The notes under the pieces are model-generated. The model had not been told where the DNA came from. It did not search any database and worked only from the letters and a program-made list of their open reading frames with translations. A DNA stretch of 64,000 bases from Candidatus Vallotiella adelgis (lineage in GTDB: Bacteria; Pseudomonadota; Gammaproteobacteria; Burkholderiales; Burkholderiaceae). Position 1 is the stretch's first letter. Each line of letters opens with the position of its first letter. Positions 1 to 11,375 of the stretch are shown here, piece by piece. Made by a program: the position numbers and the translations under genes. Where the stretch lies: assembly GCF_020541305.1 (NCBI RefSeq), contig NZ_CP047396.1:806001-870000 (forward strand), read 5' to 3'.

Positions 1-789
1 ATCACCGGCTGCCTCTACACCAATCAATTGCACTGCTGTATCAGTGATATATGGATAAAAAATTCCTATTGCATTCGACCCTCCACCTACGCATGCAATT
101 ACCGCATCAGGATGACGCCTTACTAGTTCGGGCATCTGTACCCGACACTCATCGCCAATCACACGCTGAAAGTCACGTACCATCATCGGATATGGATGGG
201 GGCCAGCTACGGTGCCGATGATGTAGAACGTATTCTCGATATTTGTGACCCAATCGCGCATTGCTTCATTGAGCGCATCTTTGAGAGTACATGAACCTGA
301 GTCAACTGATATAACAGTTGCGCCAAGCAGTTTCATCCGATAAACGTTCATGGCTTGACGACGCATATCTTCGGCGCCCATATATACTACGCACTCCATG
401 CCAAAGCGCGCAGCGATTGTCGCTGTCGCAACGCCGTGCTGACCGGCTCCTGTCTCTGCTATAATGCGTGGCTTGCCCATGCGACGCGCTAGCAAAGCCT
501 GACCAATTACATTATTGACTTTATGCGCGCCAGTATGATTCAAGTCCTCGCGCTTTAAATAAATCTGCGCACCCCCAAGCAGATTGCTCCAACGCTGTGC
601 GTGATAAATCGGGGACGGACGACCGACAAAATGTTTTAACTCATGCACATATTCGTCGACGAACGCAGGATCTTGCCGATATCTATCGTACGCGTCACGT
701 AGCTCAGTAAGCGCGTGCATGAGGGTTTCGGCAACAAATACGCCGCCATAAGGGCCGAAGTGACCGCGTTTATCAGGCAAGTTATACAT
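1..789 (-). CDS. trpB: Tryptophan synthase beta chain (3' end cut by window edge)
   Basis: Beta subunit of tryptophan synthase, which condenses indole with L-serine using PLP; the partner is TrpA, expected just beyond the window. I translated the minus strand from the ATG at 787-789. The open frame (263 codons) runs off the window start, so about one third of the protein is missing. The PLP-lysine motif HTGAHKVNN (Lys about residue 90) and the phosphate-binding GGGSNAIG loop (about residue 241) are present. The N-terminus ([16 protein letters not shown]) is the usual Burkholderia one. It lies 51 bp downstream of trpF in the same direction, the normal trpF-trpB order. No frameshift is seen. 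Identity is firm; only the C-terminus is unseen. Confidence 0.96.
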   Translation of the reverse strand, partial: MYNLPDKRGHFGPYGGVFVAETLMHALTELRDAYDRYRQDPAFVDEYVHELKHFVGRPSPIYHAQRWSNLLGGAQIYLKREDLNHTGAHKVNNVIGQALLARRMGKPRIIAETGAGQHGVATATIAARFGMECVVYMGAEDMRRQAMNVYRMKLLGATVISVDSGSCTLKDALNEAMRDWVTNIENTFYIIGTVAGPHPYPMMVRDFQRVIGDECRVQMPELVRRHPDAVIACVGGGSNAIGIFYPYITDTAVQLIGVEAAGD

Positions 790-840
790 TACTATTACTC
801 TTTTTATATAACGGCTCGTGTTACGCGAACAGACCGTTCA

Positions 841-1557
841 CTAAACGCCTGTCGCCTCTATTGCTGTATCTGTGGCCCGGACAGTATCGATAAACGCTGC
901 CATACGCACATGGTCTTTTACACCCTTTGCACCGGGCACTTCGATGCCGCTAGACACATCTACAGCATATGGATGCATCGAGTAAATAGCATCAGCTACG
1001 TTTTGCGTGTTTAAGCCACCACTCAAAATAGCTTGATTAGCAATATCTGCTGGAATCAGCGACCAATCAAACGCTTTTCCGCCGCCACCATAACTATCCA
1101 CCCATGTATCAAGTACTAATCCCGTAGCATTAGCATAGTGAAACGAGGACTTTACTAAATCAGTTGGCTGAGTATTTGGCCCAACGCGTAGGGCGCGCAG
1201 CCAACGCAGATTTGTGCTCTTAGTTAAAGTAGCGCAACGTAACGGTGTCTCATCACCGTGAAATTGCACCATACTAAGCGGAACAGAATCGAGCACTTGC
1301 TTAAACATTGCATCGTCAGCGTTGACAAATAGCCCTACTATAAGAACGAATGCAGGTACACGGCGCGCTAGCGCAGCAGCACGCTCGATACTAACGCAAC
1401 GAGGGCTAGGTGGATAAAAAACTAGACCAATCGCATCAGCTCCTAGTGCAACAGCATAATCGACGTCTTGCGCAGTAGACAAACCGCATAGCTTCACGCG
1501 CGTATGTCGCACACGAGAGGTAAACGCAGCAGTGCTAGCAGTTATAGGCTTAGTCAC
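841..1557 (-). CDS. trpF: Phosphoribosylanthranilate isomerase
   Basis: Third step of tryptophan synthesis: isomerises N-(5'-phosphoribosyl)anthranilate to CdRP; cytosolic TIM barrel. The N-terminal KLCGLS motif supplies the catalytic Cys (about residue 24) and LVLDTW the catalytic Asp (about residue 150). GGGGKAFDW and the phosphate-binding SGGLN loop follow. The frame is open up to 1608, but I choose the GTG at 1555-1557 (238 aa). This removes a non-conserved extension lying inside truA and leaves an 8-bp overlap with the truA stop, suggesting translational coupling. The product is intact. The start is inferred; the function is firm. Confidence 0.93.
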   Translation of the reverse strand: MTKPITASTAAFTSRVRHTRVKLCGLSTAQDVDYAVALGADAIGLVFYPPSPRCVSIERAAALARRVPAFVLIVGLFVNADDAMFKQVLDSVPLSMVQFHGDETPLRCATLTKSTNLRWLRALRVGPNTQPTDLVKSSFHYANATGLVLDTWVDSYGGGGKAFDWSLIPADIANQAILSGGLNTQNVADAIYSMHPYAVDVSSGIEVPGAKGVKDHVRMAAFIDTVRATDTAIEATGV

Positions 1558-2350
1558 GATTCCATGCCTCGCTAAACAGTAAAGTAGCAAGATTAGGCGG
1601 CGGCACACCGAAGTTATTGGGATAGCTTACTCGAGCTAGATATAGGCCATCCGGCATGAATGTTGGTGCCGCATGCTTGCGCTCTCGAGCAGCTAGTACT
1701 TCAGCCATCCAATAAGCCGCATGCTTGCGCCGACCAACCGACACTAAACAACCCATGATGTTGCGCACCATTCGCTGAAGAAATGCATTCGCACGAAAAT
1801 GCAAATGCACAAACGGCTTATTTTCGACAATATCTATCGCATATAAATGCTTAACAGGCGTCTTTGACTGGCAATGAGATGCACGAAACGATGAAAAATC
1901 ATACTCACCAATTAAATATTCTGCGGCCTCGCGCATGCCCTCAATGTCCAGGGCTGTATGCACCCACCCGGCGCGATTCGCAAGCATTGGCAATCGTATC
2001 GGGTTCATATACAGCACATAGCAATACGTACGTTCAAATGCCGAAAAACGCGCATGAAAAGTCATTGGAACTTGCTTTGCCCACTGTACTGCAATACTAG
2101 ACGGCAAGAAGGCGTTAATGCCACGAACCCATGAAGATTCACTGCGATCAAGATATGTATCAAAATGCACGACTTGACCGAGCGCATGCACACCCGCATC
2201 AGTGCGTCCAGCGACTATGGTAAGCAGCGGAACTTGAGCAAATTGCTTTAGTGCATGCTCAAGCACGTTCTGCACTGTATTACCATGTGGCTGCATTTGC
2301 CAGCCACAGAATACGGCACCGTCATACTGGAGTCCTAGCGCAATGCGCAT
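1550..2350 (-). CDS. truA: tRNA pseudouridine(38-40) synthase
   Basis: Converts uridines 38-40 of the tRNA anticodon arm to pseudouridine. The catalytic Asp is in [10 protein letters not shown] (about residue 51). The TruA pattern continues with FHARFSA and the C-terminal [13 protein letters not shown] segment. I choose the ATG at 2348-2350 (266 aa), where the protein begins [11 protein letters not shown] as in relatives; the frame is open a little further upstream, to 2368. The gene is immediately upstream of trpF, overlapping its start, as in Burkholderia. In free-living relatives fimV precedes truA; here only a remnant is left there, so truA now follows about 1.2 kb of decayed DNA. Confidence 0.95.
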   Translation of the reverse strand: MRIALGLQYDGAVFCGWQMQPHGNTVQNVLEHALKQFAQVPLLTIVAGRTDAGVHALGQVVHFDTYLDRSESSWVRGINAFLPSSIAVQWAKQVPMTFHARFSAFERTYCYVLYMNPIRLPMLANRAGWVHTALDIEGMREAAEYLIGEYDFSSFRASHCQSKTPVKHLYAIDIVENKPFVHLHFRANAFLQRMVRNIMGCLVSVGRRKHAAYWMAEVLAARERKHAAPTFMPDGLYLARVSYPNNFGVPPPNLATLLFSEAWNRD

Positions 2351-2525
2351 TTCTACCCCGCTTAACATGACGCAAGCACAGTCATATGACTTTCATACTT
2401 AGTATAGCGTCATTAGATCCTGTGGCACAATAAATTTTCTGATTAATACACGTACCTAACTTATTCATTAATCGTATATAATGCGGCAGCTAGATCGAGT
2501 GAGTAAGACTCAGATCATGACAAAT

Positions 2526-2789
2526 TTATTTAACTCGTCCGACGTTATACAGATCAATGATTACTGAGTCATCGGGGGCAGTGGGTTTATTCTTGAAATG
2601 GGTAGAACCGATGCAGGGCAATAAAGCAATATTCGCTAGCTCACTATAGAGAGCAACGCGCGACGGCATTGTCAATGCAGCCGTATTATAGAGCATTAAT
2701 ACTCTTGGAAAAAGCGACAACGATGTTAACGCGGCCGCTGAGTATAGCAGGAATTCGGGTATATAGAGTGATTTTCGTCTTGTTCTCAC
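2526..2789 (-). pseudogene. fimV: Remnant of fimV (pilus/peptidoglycan-binding hub protein)
   Basis: An 87-codon frame at the exact fimV position (between asd and truA, minus strand). It begins with basic residues and a long hydrophobic stretch like a signal peptide (about residues 6-33). It then has a segment (SRVALYSELANIAL) that resembles, with one extra residue, the mature FimV start SALGQPLRAEIEL. A later APDDSVIIDLYN resembles the family's SPDAFRQANIDFN region. FimV is normally many hundreds of residues, so almost all of it is gone. Assignment rests on synteny plus weak similarity read by eye. It could also be a chance ORF; I doubt it makes a functional product. Confidence 0.45.
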
Positions 2790-3560
2790 TCCCTTATTTT
2801 CTCATATCAATAGGTGTCTGATGAAGTATTATTCTTTAGTATAAGAGCTATCCGTATCAGCGTACTGACGACTAGTGAGGCTTAATCGATAGCATAGCTA
2901 CCGCTGTTAGATAGATGTAATATGGTTGGTATTGTAAGGAAAGCGAGACAGCGAGGTGCTATCCGTAGCATTCGCTAATCTCTTTATGTGGGTAATTGGT
3001 TGTACTTGCCGCCTCGACAGATGTCGAGGCGGCAAGTAGCGCATATAGTCGCACTGACAAATTAAAAAAGACATCTACTTATCGGGAACCAGCGTTGATA
3101 GCCACCGCCGGCACACAAGTGTGCAACGCATGATTTTTTATAGCTACAGCGCTGCTTAGCACATATACGAAAAGTCATTGTTTCCGTGACGTTTATCGCC
3201 TAAATCTCCCTACTGATTTTCGAGGATTCAAGTTTTGCTGCATCAATGCTTCAGAATTTTCCTCAAATAACGGCGCTTATTCTGTGAGAAATTACTTAAT
3301 CATTGGGCCTGATATAACGTAATGAACTCGATTAGCTGGATGGGAAAGACTGTATCTTGTGTTATTAGCAACTTCTACTGATACTAAAACGAGGCCAACC
3401 GAATTCGATAGATTCGCATACTCGTTAAGCGTCTTACATCACATTATGTTTTTCTAACTCAAGATACTGTGAAGTTTTTCCACCCACTGATTTCTATTTT
3501 TATCTAGATTTTTCTGTTCGGATATAATCTGCAACGGGTTTGCGGCGTAATCCCTAGCGA
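2790..3560. other. Decayed spacer between asd and the fimV remnant
   Basis: About 770 bp with no coding potential I can recognise on either strand. Its only clear structure is the perfect GC-rich hairpin at 3004-3037, listed separately. It probably represents eroded asd-fimV flanking sequence. Confidence 0.6.
3004..3037. terminator. Perfect 16-bp GC-rich hairpin with a 2-nt loop
   Basis: The arm at 3004-3019 (ACTTGCCGCCTCGACA) is perfectly complementary to 3022-3037, with only GA between. It is much more GC-rich than the surrounding spacer. No T-run follows on either strand, so it is not a textbook intrinsic terminator. It may stop or protect transcripts leaving asd, 524 bp upstream on the minus strand. 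The structure is certain; the role is a guess. Confidence 0.5.
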
Positions 3561-4676
3561 TTAATATTCAAGCAAAATTCTCAACATTCTACGTAGTGGT
3601 TCGGCAGCACCCCACAGTAATTGGTCACCGACAGTAAATGCTAATAAATATTCCCCGCCCATCGCTGGTTTGCGCAAGCGGCCAACTGGTATCGATAGCG
3701 TGCCAGTCACGTTAGCCGGTGATAGCTCGCGTATTGATTCGGCACGTTCGTTTGGTACAACCTTAACCCAATTAGTCTCTGTCTTTAGAATGTGATGAAT
3801 CTCGTTAAGGGGTACATTTTTCGTTAACTTGATCATCATTGCTTGTGAGTGGCAACGCATTGCACCAATTCGCACGCACAATCCATCAACTGAGATCGAT
3901 CCTGGCTCACCGGCAGGTGGGCCACCGAGAATTTTGTTTGTCTCCGCACTACCCTTCCATTCTTCTTTTGATATGCCATTTCCTAGATCTTTATCTATCC
4001 ATGGAATTAGAGACCCAGCTAGCGGCGTGCCGAAATGCTGCGTTGGCATTTCCTGACTGTTCATTACTGATGATACACGGCGATCGATATCTAAGATAGA
4101 TGATGCAGGATCGGAGAGTTGCAGCTCAACTGCCCCATGAAGCGTTCCCATCTGCGATAAAAGCTCACGCATGTTTTGCGCGCCAGCCCCAGAAGCGGCC
4201 TGATATGTCATCGCGGTTATCCAGTCAACCAGATTGTGCTGAAATAATCCACCTAGCGCCATCAGCATTAAGCTCACGGAACAATTCCCGCCGATAAATG
4301 CGCGGCCGCCATGTAATAGCGAATTACGAATCACGTTAAGATTTACTGGGTCTAGGATAATTACTGCGTCGTCTTTCATCCGAAGTGTAGATGCCGCATC
4401 GATCCAGTAGCCTTTCCATCTAGCTGCACGGAGATTTGGATAAACGTCGTTTGTGTAACGACTTCCTTGGCACGTAACAATCGCGTCGCAGCGTTTTAGA
4501 TCATCGATATTAAATGCATCTTTAAGCCTCGCGTTCGCAAATGCTGGTGCCGCACTACCCACATTGCTGGTACTAAAAAAAACTGGTTCTATCAGGTCAA
4601 AATCGCGCTCCTGTTGCATGCGCTGCATTAAGACACTGCCAACCATGCCGCGCCAACCCACGAAACCTACGTTCAT
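3561..4676 (-). CDS. asd: Aspartate-semialdehyde dehydrogenase
   Basis: Makes L-aspartate-semialdehyde from aspartyl phosphate with NADPH, the branch point to lysine/diaminopimelate, threonine and methionine. At 371 aa it is full length. The N-terminal Rossmann motif [11 protein letters not shown], the catalytic cysteine in GGNCSVSLM (about residue 132) and the downstream [11 protein letters not shown] (histidine) segment are all present. Translation starts at the ATG at 4674-4676. It follows leuB on the same strand, as in Burkholderia, although the leuB-asd gap has grown to about 320 bp. It is also needed for peptidoglycan (DAP), so retention does not by itself prove amino acid provisioning. 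Confidence 0.96.
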   Translation of the reverse strand: MNVGFVGWRGMVGSVLMQRMQQERDFDLIEPVFFSTSNVGSAAPAFANARLKDAFNIDDLKRCDAIVTCQGSRYTNDVYPNLRAARWKGYWIDAASTLRMKDDAVIILDPVNLNVIRNSLLHGGRAFIGGNCSVSLMLMALGGLFQHNLVDWITAMTYQAASGAGAQNMRELLSQMGTLHGAVELQLSDPASSILDIDRRVSSVMNSQEMPTQHFGTPLAGSLIPWIDKDLGNGISKEEWKGSAETNKILGGPPAGEPGSISVDGLCVRIGAMRCHSQAMMIKLTKNVPLNEIHHILKTETNWVKVVPNERAESIRELSPANVTGTLSIPVGRLRKPAMGGEYLLAFTVGDQLLWGAAEPLRRMLRILLEY

Positions 4677-4996
4677 GACTTACCCTTAAAATCAATGTTT
4701 TGCTGTTTTTCTACGGTGTAGACGCGTGAGGTAATAATTCGAACATGAAAAAACACAAAAAAAATTTTTTTGTGTTTAAGTGCGAATAATTGTTGCACCT
4801 ATAGGTATGCAATATACGTTTATCAACGTGCGCTTTGATTGTCACTTATGATTGCAGATCTACATTTATTAGGCAGGACGGTATAGTCATATTATTGAGT
4901 GTATACGAAATTATAGTGTAATAATGGCAAACTAGCTTGGAAACCTAAGTGAGGTAGCGATTTATACGATCTTAGATAAATCGTCTAGGTAGGTAA
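4677..4996. other. leuB-asd spacer with an A8/T7 palindrome
   Basis: No gene is seen. At 4751-4777 there is a near-perfect inverted repeat built on A8 followed by T7, flanked by AAACAC and GTGTTT. Read on the minus strand (the direction of leuB-asd transcription) the hairpin runs into a short T-run before CATG. It could be a weak terminator or attenuator between leuB and asd. It is AT-only at its core, so stability would be low. Confidence 0.45.
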
Positions 4997-6070
4997 TTAG
5001 GATGCTAACGCCGCAATAACCGCATCGCCCATTTCTTGCGTACCGACTTTTTTGCAATTCGGTGTAGCAATATCCATTGTACGATAGCCTTGTGCAAGTA
5101 TGCTCTTTACTGCATCTTCGACTCGATTCGCTTGTTCAGCTCGCCCCAGTGAGTAGCGTAACATCATTGCAACTGACAGGATCGTTGCGAGCGGATTGGC
5201 TATACCTTTGCCCGCAATATCAGGCGCCGAACCATGTGACGGCTCATACAAGCCTTTGTTATTCGCATCAAGCGACGCAGAGGGCAACATTCCGATCGAT
5301 CCGGTCAGCATAGCCGCTTCGTCAGATAAAATATCGCCAAACATATTGCCCGTGACAATTACATCGAATGTCTTAGGCGCTTTTACTAGTTGCATTGCTG
5401 CGTTATCGACATACAGATGCGATAGTTCGACATCTGGGTACTCGCATGCCACGCTAGTTATGACGTCCCTCCACAGTTGCGATGTTTCCAACACGTTAGC
5501 TTTGTCAATCGAGGTCAACCGCTTAGCGCGCTTTTGCGCGGACTGAAAGGCTACGTGCGCAATACGTCGTACCTCTGGCTCTGCATAGCGCATTGTATCG
5601 AAACCCTCGCGACTGCCATAAAACGGGCCGTCCGGTGCATCGCGCAGGCCGCGTGGCTGTCCGAAGTAGATATCACCGCTCAGCTCACGAACAATAAGGA
5701 TGTCAAGTCCAGATACAATCTCTGACTTCAGTGAAGATGCGCCGGTCAGCTCCGAATAGCAGATTACCGGCCTTAAGTTTGCGAATAACCGCAAGTGTTT
5801 ACGCAAACCAAGGATTGCCTGCTCTGGACGTAGCTCACGCTCAAGCCTATCGTATTTCCAATCACCGACTGCACCAAATAGAATCGCATCTGCATGGCTG
5901 GCCAGTGCTAACGTAGCGTCCGGTAATGGATGCCCGCCGACCTCGTAGCCGGCCCCACCGATCGGTGCCTGCTCTATCTCAAAGCGCTCCTCAAGAGCAT
6001 TTAATATTTTTACCGCCTCGGTAACGATTTCCGGGCCAATCCCATCGCCCGGTAATACGGCAACTTTCAT
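4997..6070 (-). CDS. leuB: 3-Isopropylmalate dehydrogenase
   Basis: Oxidative decarboxylation of (2R,3S)-3-isopropylmalate to 2-oxoisocaproate with NAD+, third stage of leucine synthesis. At 357 aa it is full length. It opens with [15 protein letters not shown], has [14 protein letters not shown] in the substrate region, [13 protein letters not shown], and the metal/NAD segment [26 protein letters not shown] followed by [18 protein letters not shown]. It sits 60 bp after leuD and ahead of asd on the same strand, the classical leuCDB-asd order. No lesions are seen. Confidence 0.97.
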   Translation of the reverse strand: MKVAVLPGDGIGPEIVTEAVKILNALEERFEIEQAPIGGAGYEVGGHPLPDATLALASHADAILFGAVGDWKYDRLERELRPEQAILGLRKHLRLFANLRPVICYSELTGASSLKSEIVSGLDILIVRELSGDIYFGQPRGLRDAPDGPFYGSREGFDTMRYAEPEVRRIAHVAFQSAQKRAKRLTSIDKANVLETSQLWRDVITSVACEYPDVELSHLYVDNAAMQLVKAPKTFDVIVTGNMFGDILSDEAAMLTGSIGMLPSASLDANNKGLYEPSHGSAPDIAGKGIANPLATILSVAMMLRYSLGRAEQANRVEDAVKSILAQGYRTMDIATPNCKKVGTQEMGDAVIAALAS

Positions 6071-6130
6071 ATGTTATATTTTAAGAATATTGGGCTAAAA
6101 AATAAGACGTGTTATAGCAACACCTATCAT

Positions 6131-6784
6131 CTAACTGACAGGTTGATTAACTAGCCAGGGCTGACGAGCTAGCCGATTTATCTCAAACTGACGAATCCGG
6201 TCAGAATAACGCAGAGTAAGACTAATATCATCGAACCCATTCAGAAGACAGTACTTACGAAAAGGGGCGATATCGAACTCGAATATATTAGTGCCGTCTA
6301 AAGTGCGCACTTGTTGCTGCTCTAGATTAATCGTCAGCTGGAAACCTTTGAATGCAGCTGTTTCATAGAATAGTTGCTGTATATCAGAGCTACACAACAC
6401 GATTGGCAGCAAGCCGTTTTTTAGGCAATTGTTAAAGAAGATATCCGCAAAGCAAGGGGCAATAATAGCCCTAAATCCGTACTGCTGTAATGCCCAGGGT
6501 GCATGTTCACGTGAACTTCCGCAGCCAAAGTTTTGGCGTGCAAGTAAAATCGAGGCGTCTTGGTAAGGCGGCTGATTCAGTACAAAATCTGGGTTCAGCG
6601 GCCGCTTTGAACAATTCTGGCCCGGCTCCCCATGGTCTAAATAGCGCCACTCATCAAATAAATTTGGACCGAATCCTGTACGCTTAATAGACTTCAGGAA
6701 CTGCTTTGGAATAATAGCATCAGTATCGACATTCTCTCGATCGAGAGGTACAACAATACCGGTGTGAACAACAAATTTTTCCAT
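6131..6784 (-). CDS. leuD: 3-Isopropylmalate dehydratase small subunit
   Basis: Small (swivelling-domain) subunit of isopropylmalate isomerase; works with LeuC. At 217 aa it is the standard length. Recognisable segments are the [23 protein letters not shown]-terminal region, [15 protein letters not shown] (substrate binding, about residues 85-99) and the [21 protein letters not shown] segment. A GAGGGAAG ribosome binding site lies just upstream of the ATG at 6782-6784. The gene follows leuC after a 250-bp gap that holds no recognisable gene. The residues shared with the aconitase C-terminal domain are intact. Confidence 0.97.
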   Translation of the reverse strand: MEKFVVHTGIVVPLDRENVDTDAIIPKQFLKSIKRTGFGPNLFDEWRYLDHGEPGQNCSKRPLNPDFVLNQPPYQDASILLARQNFGCGSSREHAPWALQQYGFRAIIAPCFADIFFNNCLKNGLLPIVLCSSDIQQLFYETAAFKGFQLTINLEQQQVRTLDGTNIFEFDIAPFRKYCLLNGFDDISLTLRYSDRIRQFEINRLARQPWLVNQPVS

Positions 6785-7034
6785 GACTTCCCTCTTACGT
6801 GATCGAGTCCTGAATCAGGTCTCAAGCCTGCTTTTTCGAGCTATATAAGTTGATAGTGTGACCTTGCAACACAACCGGCGTTACTCTATTTCCTCCCTTA
6901 ATCGTCGCACTAGACTTACGCGCTTTTACTCCAAACTTGACAAGGTATCGTATCTAGCAACTATAAAATCACTGTAGGCGTCCTAATTTACGTAATCAAA
7001 ATATATACTGTATTTTTACACTCTATATATCGCG

Positions 7035-8444
7035 TTAAGCTAGTTTACGCACATCTACGAAATGCCCTTCGATAGCTGCTGCGGCTGCCATTGCCGGGCT
7101 AACAAGGTGAGTCCGACCACCATTGCCTTGACGTCCCTCAAAATTGCGATTTGACGTCGACGCGCAACGTTCGCCTGGCTCGAGCCGATCTGCGTTCATT
7201 GCTAGACACATCGAGCAACCTGGCTCGCGCCATTCAAAACCAGCGTTCTCGAATACTTTATCTAGTCCCTCTTGTTCAGCCTGCGCTTTCACGAGTCCAG
7301 ATCCCGGAACAACTAGTGCCTGCCGGATGCTAGGTGCAATACGCCGTCCGAGCTTGCGTACTACATGCGCGGCTGCGCGAAGATCTTCGATGCGCGCATT
7401 CGTGCAAGATCCGATGAAGATCTTATCGAGCTTGATTGCCTCTATAGCCTGATTAGGCTCTAGCGCCATATACTGGAGAGCGCGCTCTATTGAATCATGC
7501 TTCACTGGATCTTTCTCGCACTCCGGGTCTGGCACGCGTGAGTTAATTGAAGTAACCATTTCTGGTGATGTGCCCCACGTTACTTGGGGCATAAGCTGTA
7601 CAGATTTTAGCTCGATAACGCGGTCAAAGTGCGCATCTTTATCAGAGCGGAAAGTTCGCCAATATTGTGCAGCCCGCTCAAATTCGGCACCTCTCGGTGA
7701 GAAAGGCCGTTCGTGCAGATAGTCGATCGTTATATTATCGACCGCCACCATTCCGGCGCGCGCCCCAGCTTCAATGGCCATATTACACAGGGTCATGCGA
7801 CCTTCCATGGACAGCGCACAGATCGTCGATCCGGAAAATTCAATAGCGTAGCCAGTACCGCCTGCCGTACCGATGCGCCCGATAATCGCAAGCGCAATGT
7901 CTTTAGCCGTGCATCCACTCGGTAAAATGCCATCGACCTTGATAAGCATATTCTTGCTTTTTTTCTGCAGCAAAGTTTGAGTCGCGAGCACATGTTCAAC
8001 CTCGGATGTTCCGATTCCATGTGCGAGCGCGCCAAATGCGCCGTGCGTCGACGTGTGGGAATCACCGCATACGATTGTCATACCGGGCAGCGTTGCGCCT
8101 TGCTCCGGACCAATGATGTGAACAATACCTTGCCGCTGGTCGTTCATTTTGAATTGCATGATGTTATAAGCATCACAGTTGGCGTCTAACGTATCAACTT
8201 GCAGTTTAGAAACGGGATCGGCAATACCATGGCTTCGGTCGGTAGTTGGCACGTTGTGGTCTGACACTGCCAGATTTGCACTAATACGCCACACGGGTCG
8301 CTGCGCGAGCCTCAGGCCTTCGAATGCCTGAGGCGAAGTAACTTCATGCAAGAGATGCCGATCAATATAGATTATAGTAGTGCCGTCTTCCTCAGTATGG
8401 ACGACGTGCGAATCCCACAGTTTGTCATACAAAGTCTGAGGCAT
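7035..8444 (-). CDS. leuC: 3-Isopropylmalate dehydratase large subunit
   Basis: Catalytic [4Fe-4S] subunit of isopropylmalate isomerase, interconverting 2- and 3-isopropylmalate. It has 469 aa. Three cluster-ligating cysteines are visible: Cys347 in [14 protein letters not shown], and Cys410 and Cys413 in [11 protein letters not shown]. The aconitase-family segments [20 protein letters not shown] and VVPGSG are present, and the C-terminus ends with the usual GHFVDVRKL. It is first in the leuC-leuD-leuB-asd string. In free-living relatives gltA lies just upstream, as here, although the spacer is now about 560 bp. Confidence 0.97.
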   Translation of the reverse strand: MPQTLYDKLWDSHVVHTEEDGTTIIYIDRHLLHEVTSPQAFEGLRLAQRPVWRISANLAVSDHNVPTTDRSHGIADPVSKLQVDTLDANCDAYNIMQFKMNDQRQGIVHIIGPEQGATLPGMTIVCGDSHTSTHGAFGALAHGIGTSEVEHVLATQTLLQKKSKNMLIKVDGILPSGCTAKDIALAIIGRIGTAGGTGYAIEFSGSTICALSMEGRMTLCNMAIEAGARAGMVAVDNITIDYLHERPFSPRGAEFERAAQYWRTFRSDKDAHFDRVIELKSVQLMPQVTWGTSPEMVTSINSRVPDPECEKDPVKHDSIERALQYMALEPNQAIEAIKLDKIFIGSCTNARIEDLRAAAHVVRKLGRRIAPSIRQALVVPGSGLVKAQAEQEGLDKVFENAGFEWREPGCSMCLAMNADRLEPGERCASTSNRNFEGRQGNGGRTHLVSPAMAAAAAIEGHFVDVRKLA

Positions 8445-9007
8445 GTCGTTTAGTCTCGGGTGAGTTCTGGAATGTAATATGGAAGAGATAGCATAGGTTA
8501 GTATCGCGTTAGCTCACGTACTAATTATGCCAGCAGCACGGGCTTATTCGCCACCCATTGTTGTAGAAACCTTATTAATCAATAGGCTGATTAGATATTC
8601 TCAATACTGAGATAAATGCCTTCGGCTTTATTGATGCACGTTGAACAACGATATCCCATCACAGCGGGATAATATACTTATCACCTTGCGTACAGATCTG
8701 CCGTATAACACATTTTCTTATTACAAGCTTTTTTCTTAGATCTTAGATATAACTAAGCATAAATCTCATATTTCTGAGACAGAATACAAGCAGAACTACA
8801 GCGTTCAATTGCTATCAGTCATTACTGTATTGGAGATGGCTAAATGCGGCAGCTTAGCCAGAGGTTCCAGTAATCCTGGAATAAAAAAACGAACTAAAGA
8901 CGCCTGTCTAGTACCTCTTACCCGTCGACCTTGATGGCTAATTTAATCAGAGATAACCTATCCCAATAGGCTACTAATCTCGAGCCACTGAACATAAGTG
9001 TATTCTC
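8445..9007. other. Spacer between gltA and leuC
   Basis: 563 bp without a credible gene on either strand. There is no tRNA-like fold, and no terminator with a T-run that I could find. It should contain the leuC promoter (minus strand), but I cannot place it with confidence. Confidence 0.55.
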
Positions 9008-10309
9008 TTAGCGCCGGTCGATCGACTTAGCCTCGCGCGGTGTATAGCCGATAAACAACTGACGTGGACGACCTATCTTTTGCTCCGGCTCCGAAATCAT
9101 TTCACTCCACTGAGCGATCCAACCTACGGTGCGAGCCATCGCGAAAATGCAGGTAAACATCGATGTTGGAATGCCGAGCGATCGTTGTACGATGCCGGAA
9201 TAAAAGTCCACATTCGGATATAGTTTACGTGAGACAAAATACTCATCTTCAAGCGCAATTTTCTCCAGTTCCATTGCCAACTTGAATAGCGGATCGTCAT
9301 GCAAGCCCAGCTCATTGAGCACCTCGTAACACGTCTCACGCATCAATTTCGCACGCGGATCATAATGTTTATATACACGGTGACCAAAACCCATCAGCTT
9401 GACACCGGAGTTTTTGTCTTTGACCTGCTTAATGAATTCTGGAATTTTATCTGGCGAGCCAATTTCTTCCAGCATGTTTAGAGCCGCCTCGTTGGCGCCG
9501 CCATGAGCCGGCCCCCACAGGCATGCGATACCTGCAGCGATACATGCGAAAGGATTAGCACCAGACGAGCCGGCTAGTCGTACAGTCGACGTCGATGCGT
9601 TTTGTTCGTGATCCGCGTGCAAAATTAGAATGCGATCTAGAGCGCGCACCAGAACATCGCTGACCGTATACTCCTCGCACGGATTCGCGAACATCATGCG
9701 CATAAAGTTCGCGCTATACGATAAGTCGTTACACGGATAAACAAACGGCTGGCCAATGCTGTACTTATAGGCCATAGCGACGAGCGTCGGCAGCTTTGCA
9801 ATCATTCGAATCGCTGATACGTCCCGATGACGCGGATCATTAATGTTTAGCGAATCGTGGTAAAATGCCGCTAGTGCGCCTACAGCTGCCGTTAGAATCG
9901 CCATTGGATGTGCGTCGCGACGAAACCCTCGGAAAAAAAACTGTATCTGCTCATGAACCATTGTATGCTTCGATACGGTATCGGCAAATTCTTTGTTCTG
10001 TTTTTGGTTAGGTAAATCACCCTTTAGCAGTGCATAACAAGTCTCGAGAAAATCGGCGTTTTGAGCTAGATCGTCAATTGGGTAGCCTCGGTATAGCAAC
10101 TCGCCTTTATCACCATCAATATAAGTGATTGCGGAGTTACATGATGCGGTAGACATAAATGCTGGATCATATGTAAATTTACCGGTTTGACCGTGCAATT
10201 TTCGAATATCTATAGCATCCGGACCCATCGTGCCTTTGTAGATCGGAAGTTCGACACTCGGCGAGTGATCGCTGAACGATAGCGTGGCTTTAACGTCTGA
10301 TGGGGTCAT
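9008..10309 (-). CDS. gltA: Citrate synthase
   Basis: Condenses acetyl-CoA and oxaloacetate, first TCA step; type II hexameric-family enzyme of Gram-negatives. At 433 aa it is full length. Catalytic elements are visible: [11 protein letters not shown] (His231/His234), GPAHGGANE (His269), [14 protein letters not shown] (His310), and the DFYSG segment carrying the catalytic Asp. The N-terminal region ([17 protein letters not shown]) is the Burkholderia form. The gene follows sdhE after about 50 bp on the same strand, so sdhCDABE-gltA is probably one operon. Confidence 0.98.
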   Translation of the reverse strand: MTPSDVKATLSFSDHSPSVELPIYKGTMGPDAIDIRKLHGQTGKFTYDPAFMSTASCNSAITYIDGDKGELLYRGYPIDDLAQNADFLETCYALLKGDLPNQKQNKEFADTVSKHTMVHEQIQFFFRGFRRDAHPMAILTAAVGALAAFYHDSLNINDPRHRDVSAIRMIAKLPTLVAMAYKYSIGQPFVYPCNDLSYSANFMRMMFANPCEEYTVSDVLVRALDRILILHADHEQNASTSTVRLAGSSGANPFACIAAGIACLWGPAHGGANEAALNMLEEIGSPDKIPEFIKQVKDKNSGVKLMGFGHRVYKHYDPRAKLMRETCYEVLNELGLHDDPLFKLAMELEKIALEDEYFVSRKLYPNVDFYSGIVQRSLGIPTSMFTCIFAMARTVGWIAQWSEMISEPEQKIGRPRQLFIGYTPREAKSIDRR

Positions 10310-10360
10310 AGCATGTCCTCAATCGTGATACGGGAAATAATTTGCGATATAACGCACGAA

Positions 10361-10633
10361 TCACACTGCGCGTAGCCAACTAAGTATGCGCACCACATCA
10401 GGTGTCGCGAATGGCGCATTAAGTTCGCTGCGCGAAAGCAAGAGATCCATTAACTCGCTATCGGACAGCTCTAGTAGTTGCGTGAGCGCGCTAACGTCCG
10501 CGGCGCTAAGTATATGTTCATATCGCCTGAAGAAACGCTCAAAAATTAAATCGTTTTCCAGAATGCCTCGACGCGCGCGCCAGCGAATCCTCGCGCGTCG
10601 TATATAGTCGTCGGACTGATAGGATGATGACAC
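10361..10633 (-). CDS. sdhE: FAD assembly factor SdhE
   Basis: Small chaperone (90 aa, YgfY/DUF339 family) that assists covalent flavinylation of SdhA. The family signature RGxxE is present in RWRARRGILENDLIFERFF (about residues 15-33), followed by the expected alpha-helical tail rich in Leu and Asp. It lies between sdhB (7 bp away) and gltA, the conserved betaproteobacterial position. Retention fits the intact SdhA beside it. Confidence 0.93.
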   Translation of the reverse strand: MSSSYQSDDYIRRARIRWRARRGILENDLIFERFFRRYEHILSAADVSALTQLLELSDSELMDLLLSRSELNAPFATPDVVRILSWLRAV

Positions 10634-10640
10634 GTTAGCC

Positions 10641-11345
10641 TCAAATTGCCCGCCGCACCATCAGTTCCTTAATCTTTCCGATCGCTTTCGTCGGATTAAG
10701 CCCCTTAGGACACACGTCGACGCAGTTCATAATCGTGTGACAACGGAATAAACGATACGGGTCTTCTAAGTTATCTAAGCGATTGCTAGTTGCCTGATCT
10801 CGACTATCGGCGATAAATCGATATGCCTGCAACAGGCCTGCCGGACCAACGAATTTATCCGGGTTCCACCAAAAGCTGGGACATGCAGTCGAACAAGTTG
10901 CGCAAAGAATGCACTCGTATAAACCGTCCAGTTCATCACGTTCCTTGGGCGATTGCAACCTCTCTTTCTCTGGCGGCGGATTATCGTTAATTAAATACGG
11001 CTTGATTGAATGATACTGGTTAAAGAACTGCGTGAAATCACAAATCAAATCGCGCACGACTGGCAGCCCCGGCAACGGACGCAGTATGATCGTATGTGGA
11101 AGCTTATTGAGATTCTCTAGACATGCTAGCCCGTTTTTTCCATTTATGTTCATTGCATCCGAGCCGCACACACCTTCACGACATGAACGGCGGAACGAAA
11201 TTGTCTCGTCGATTGACTTAAGTTTGATGAGCGCGTCAAGCAGCATCCGGTCGCTTGCATCTAGCTCGATCTCATACGTTTGCATGCGCGGCTTAGGATC
11301 TTTGTCTGGATCGTAGCGGTAAATTTCAAAAATACGTTTTGCCAT
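10641..11345 (-). CDS. sdhB: Succinate dehydrogenase iron-sulfur subunit
   Basis: Electron-transfer subunit of complex II. At 234 aa it is full length. The N-terminal ferredoxin domain has the [2Fe-2S] ligands in [12 protein letters not shown] and GLACL. The C-terminal domain has [16 protein letters not shown] ([4Fe-4S]) and [21 protein letters not shown] ([3Fe-4S]/[4Fe-4S]). It lies between sdhA (30 bp) and sdhE (7 bp). No missing ligands. It passes electrons from the SdhA flavin to the quinone site in SdhC/SdhD at the inner membrane. Confidence 0.98.
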   Translation of the reverse strand: MAKRIFEIYRYDPDKDPKPRMQTYEIELDASDRMLLDALIKLKSIDETISFRRSCREGVCGSDAMNINGKNGLACLENLNKLPHTIILRPLPGLPVVRDLICDFTQFFNQYHSIKPYLINDNPPPEKERLQSPKERDELDGLYECILCATCSTACPSFWWNPDKFVGPAGLLQAYRFIADSRDQATSNRLDNLEDPYRLFRCHTIMNCVDVCPKGLNPTKAIGKIKELMVRRAI

Positions 11346-11375
11346 ATTTATTTCCTTAGACTTTTCGAAAACTGC

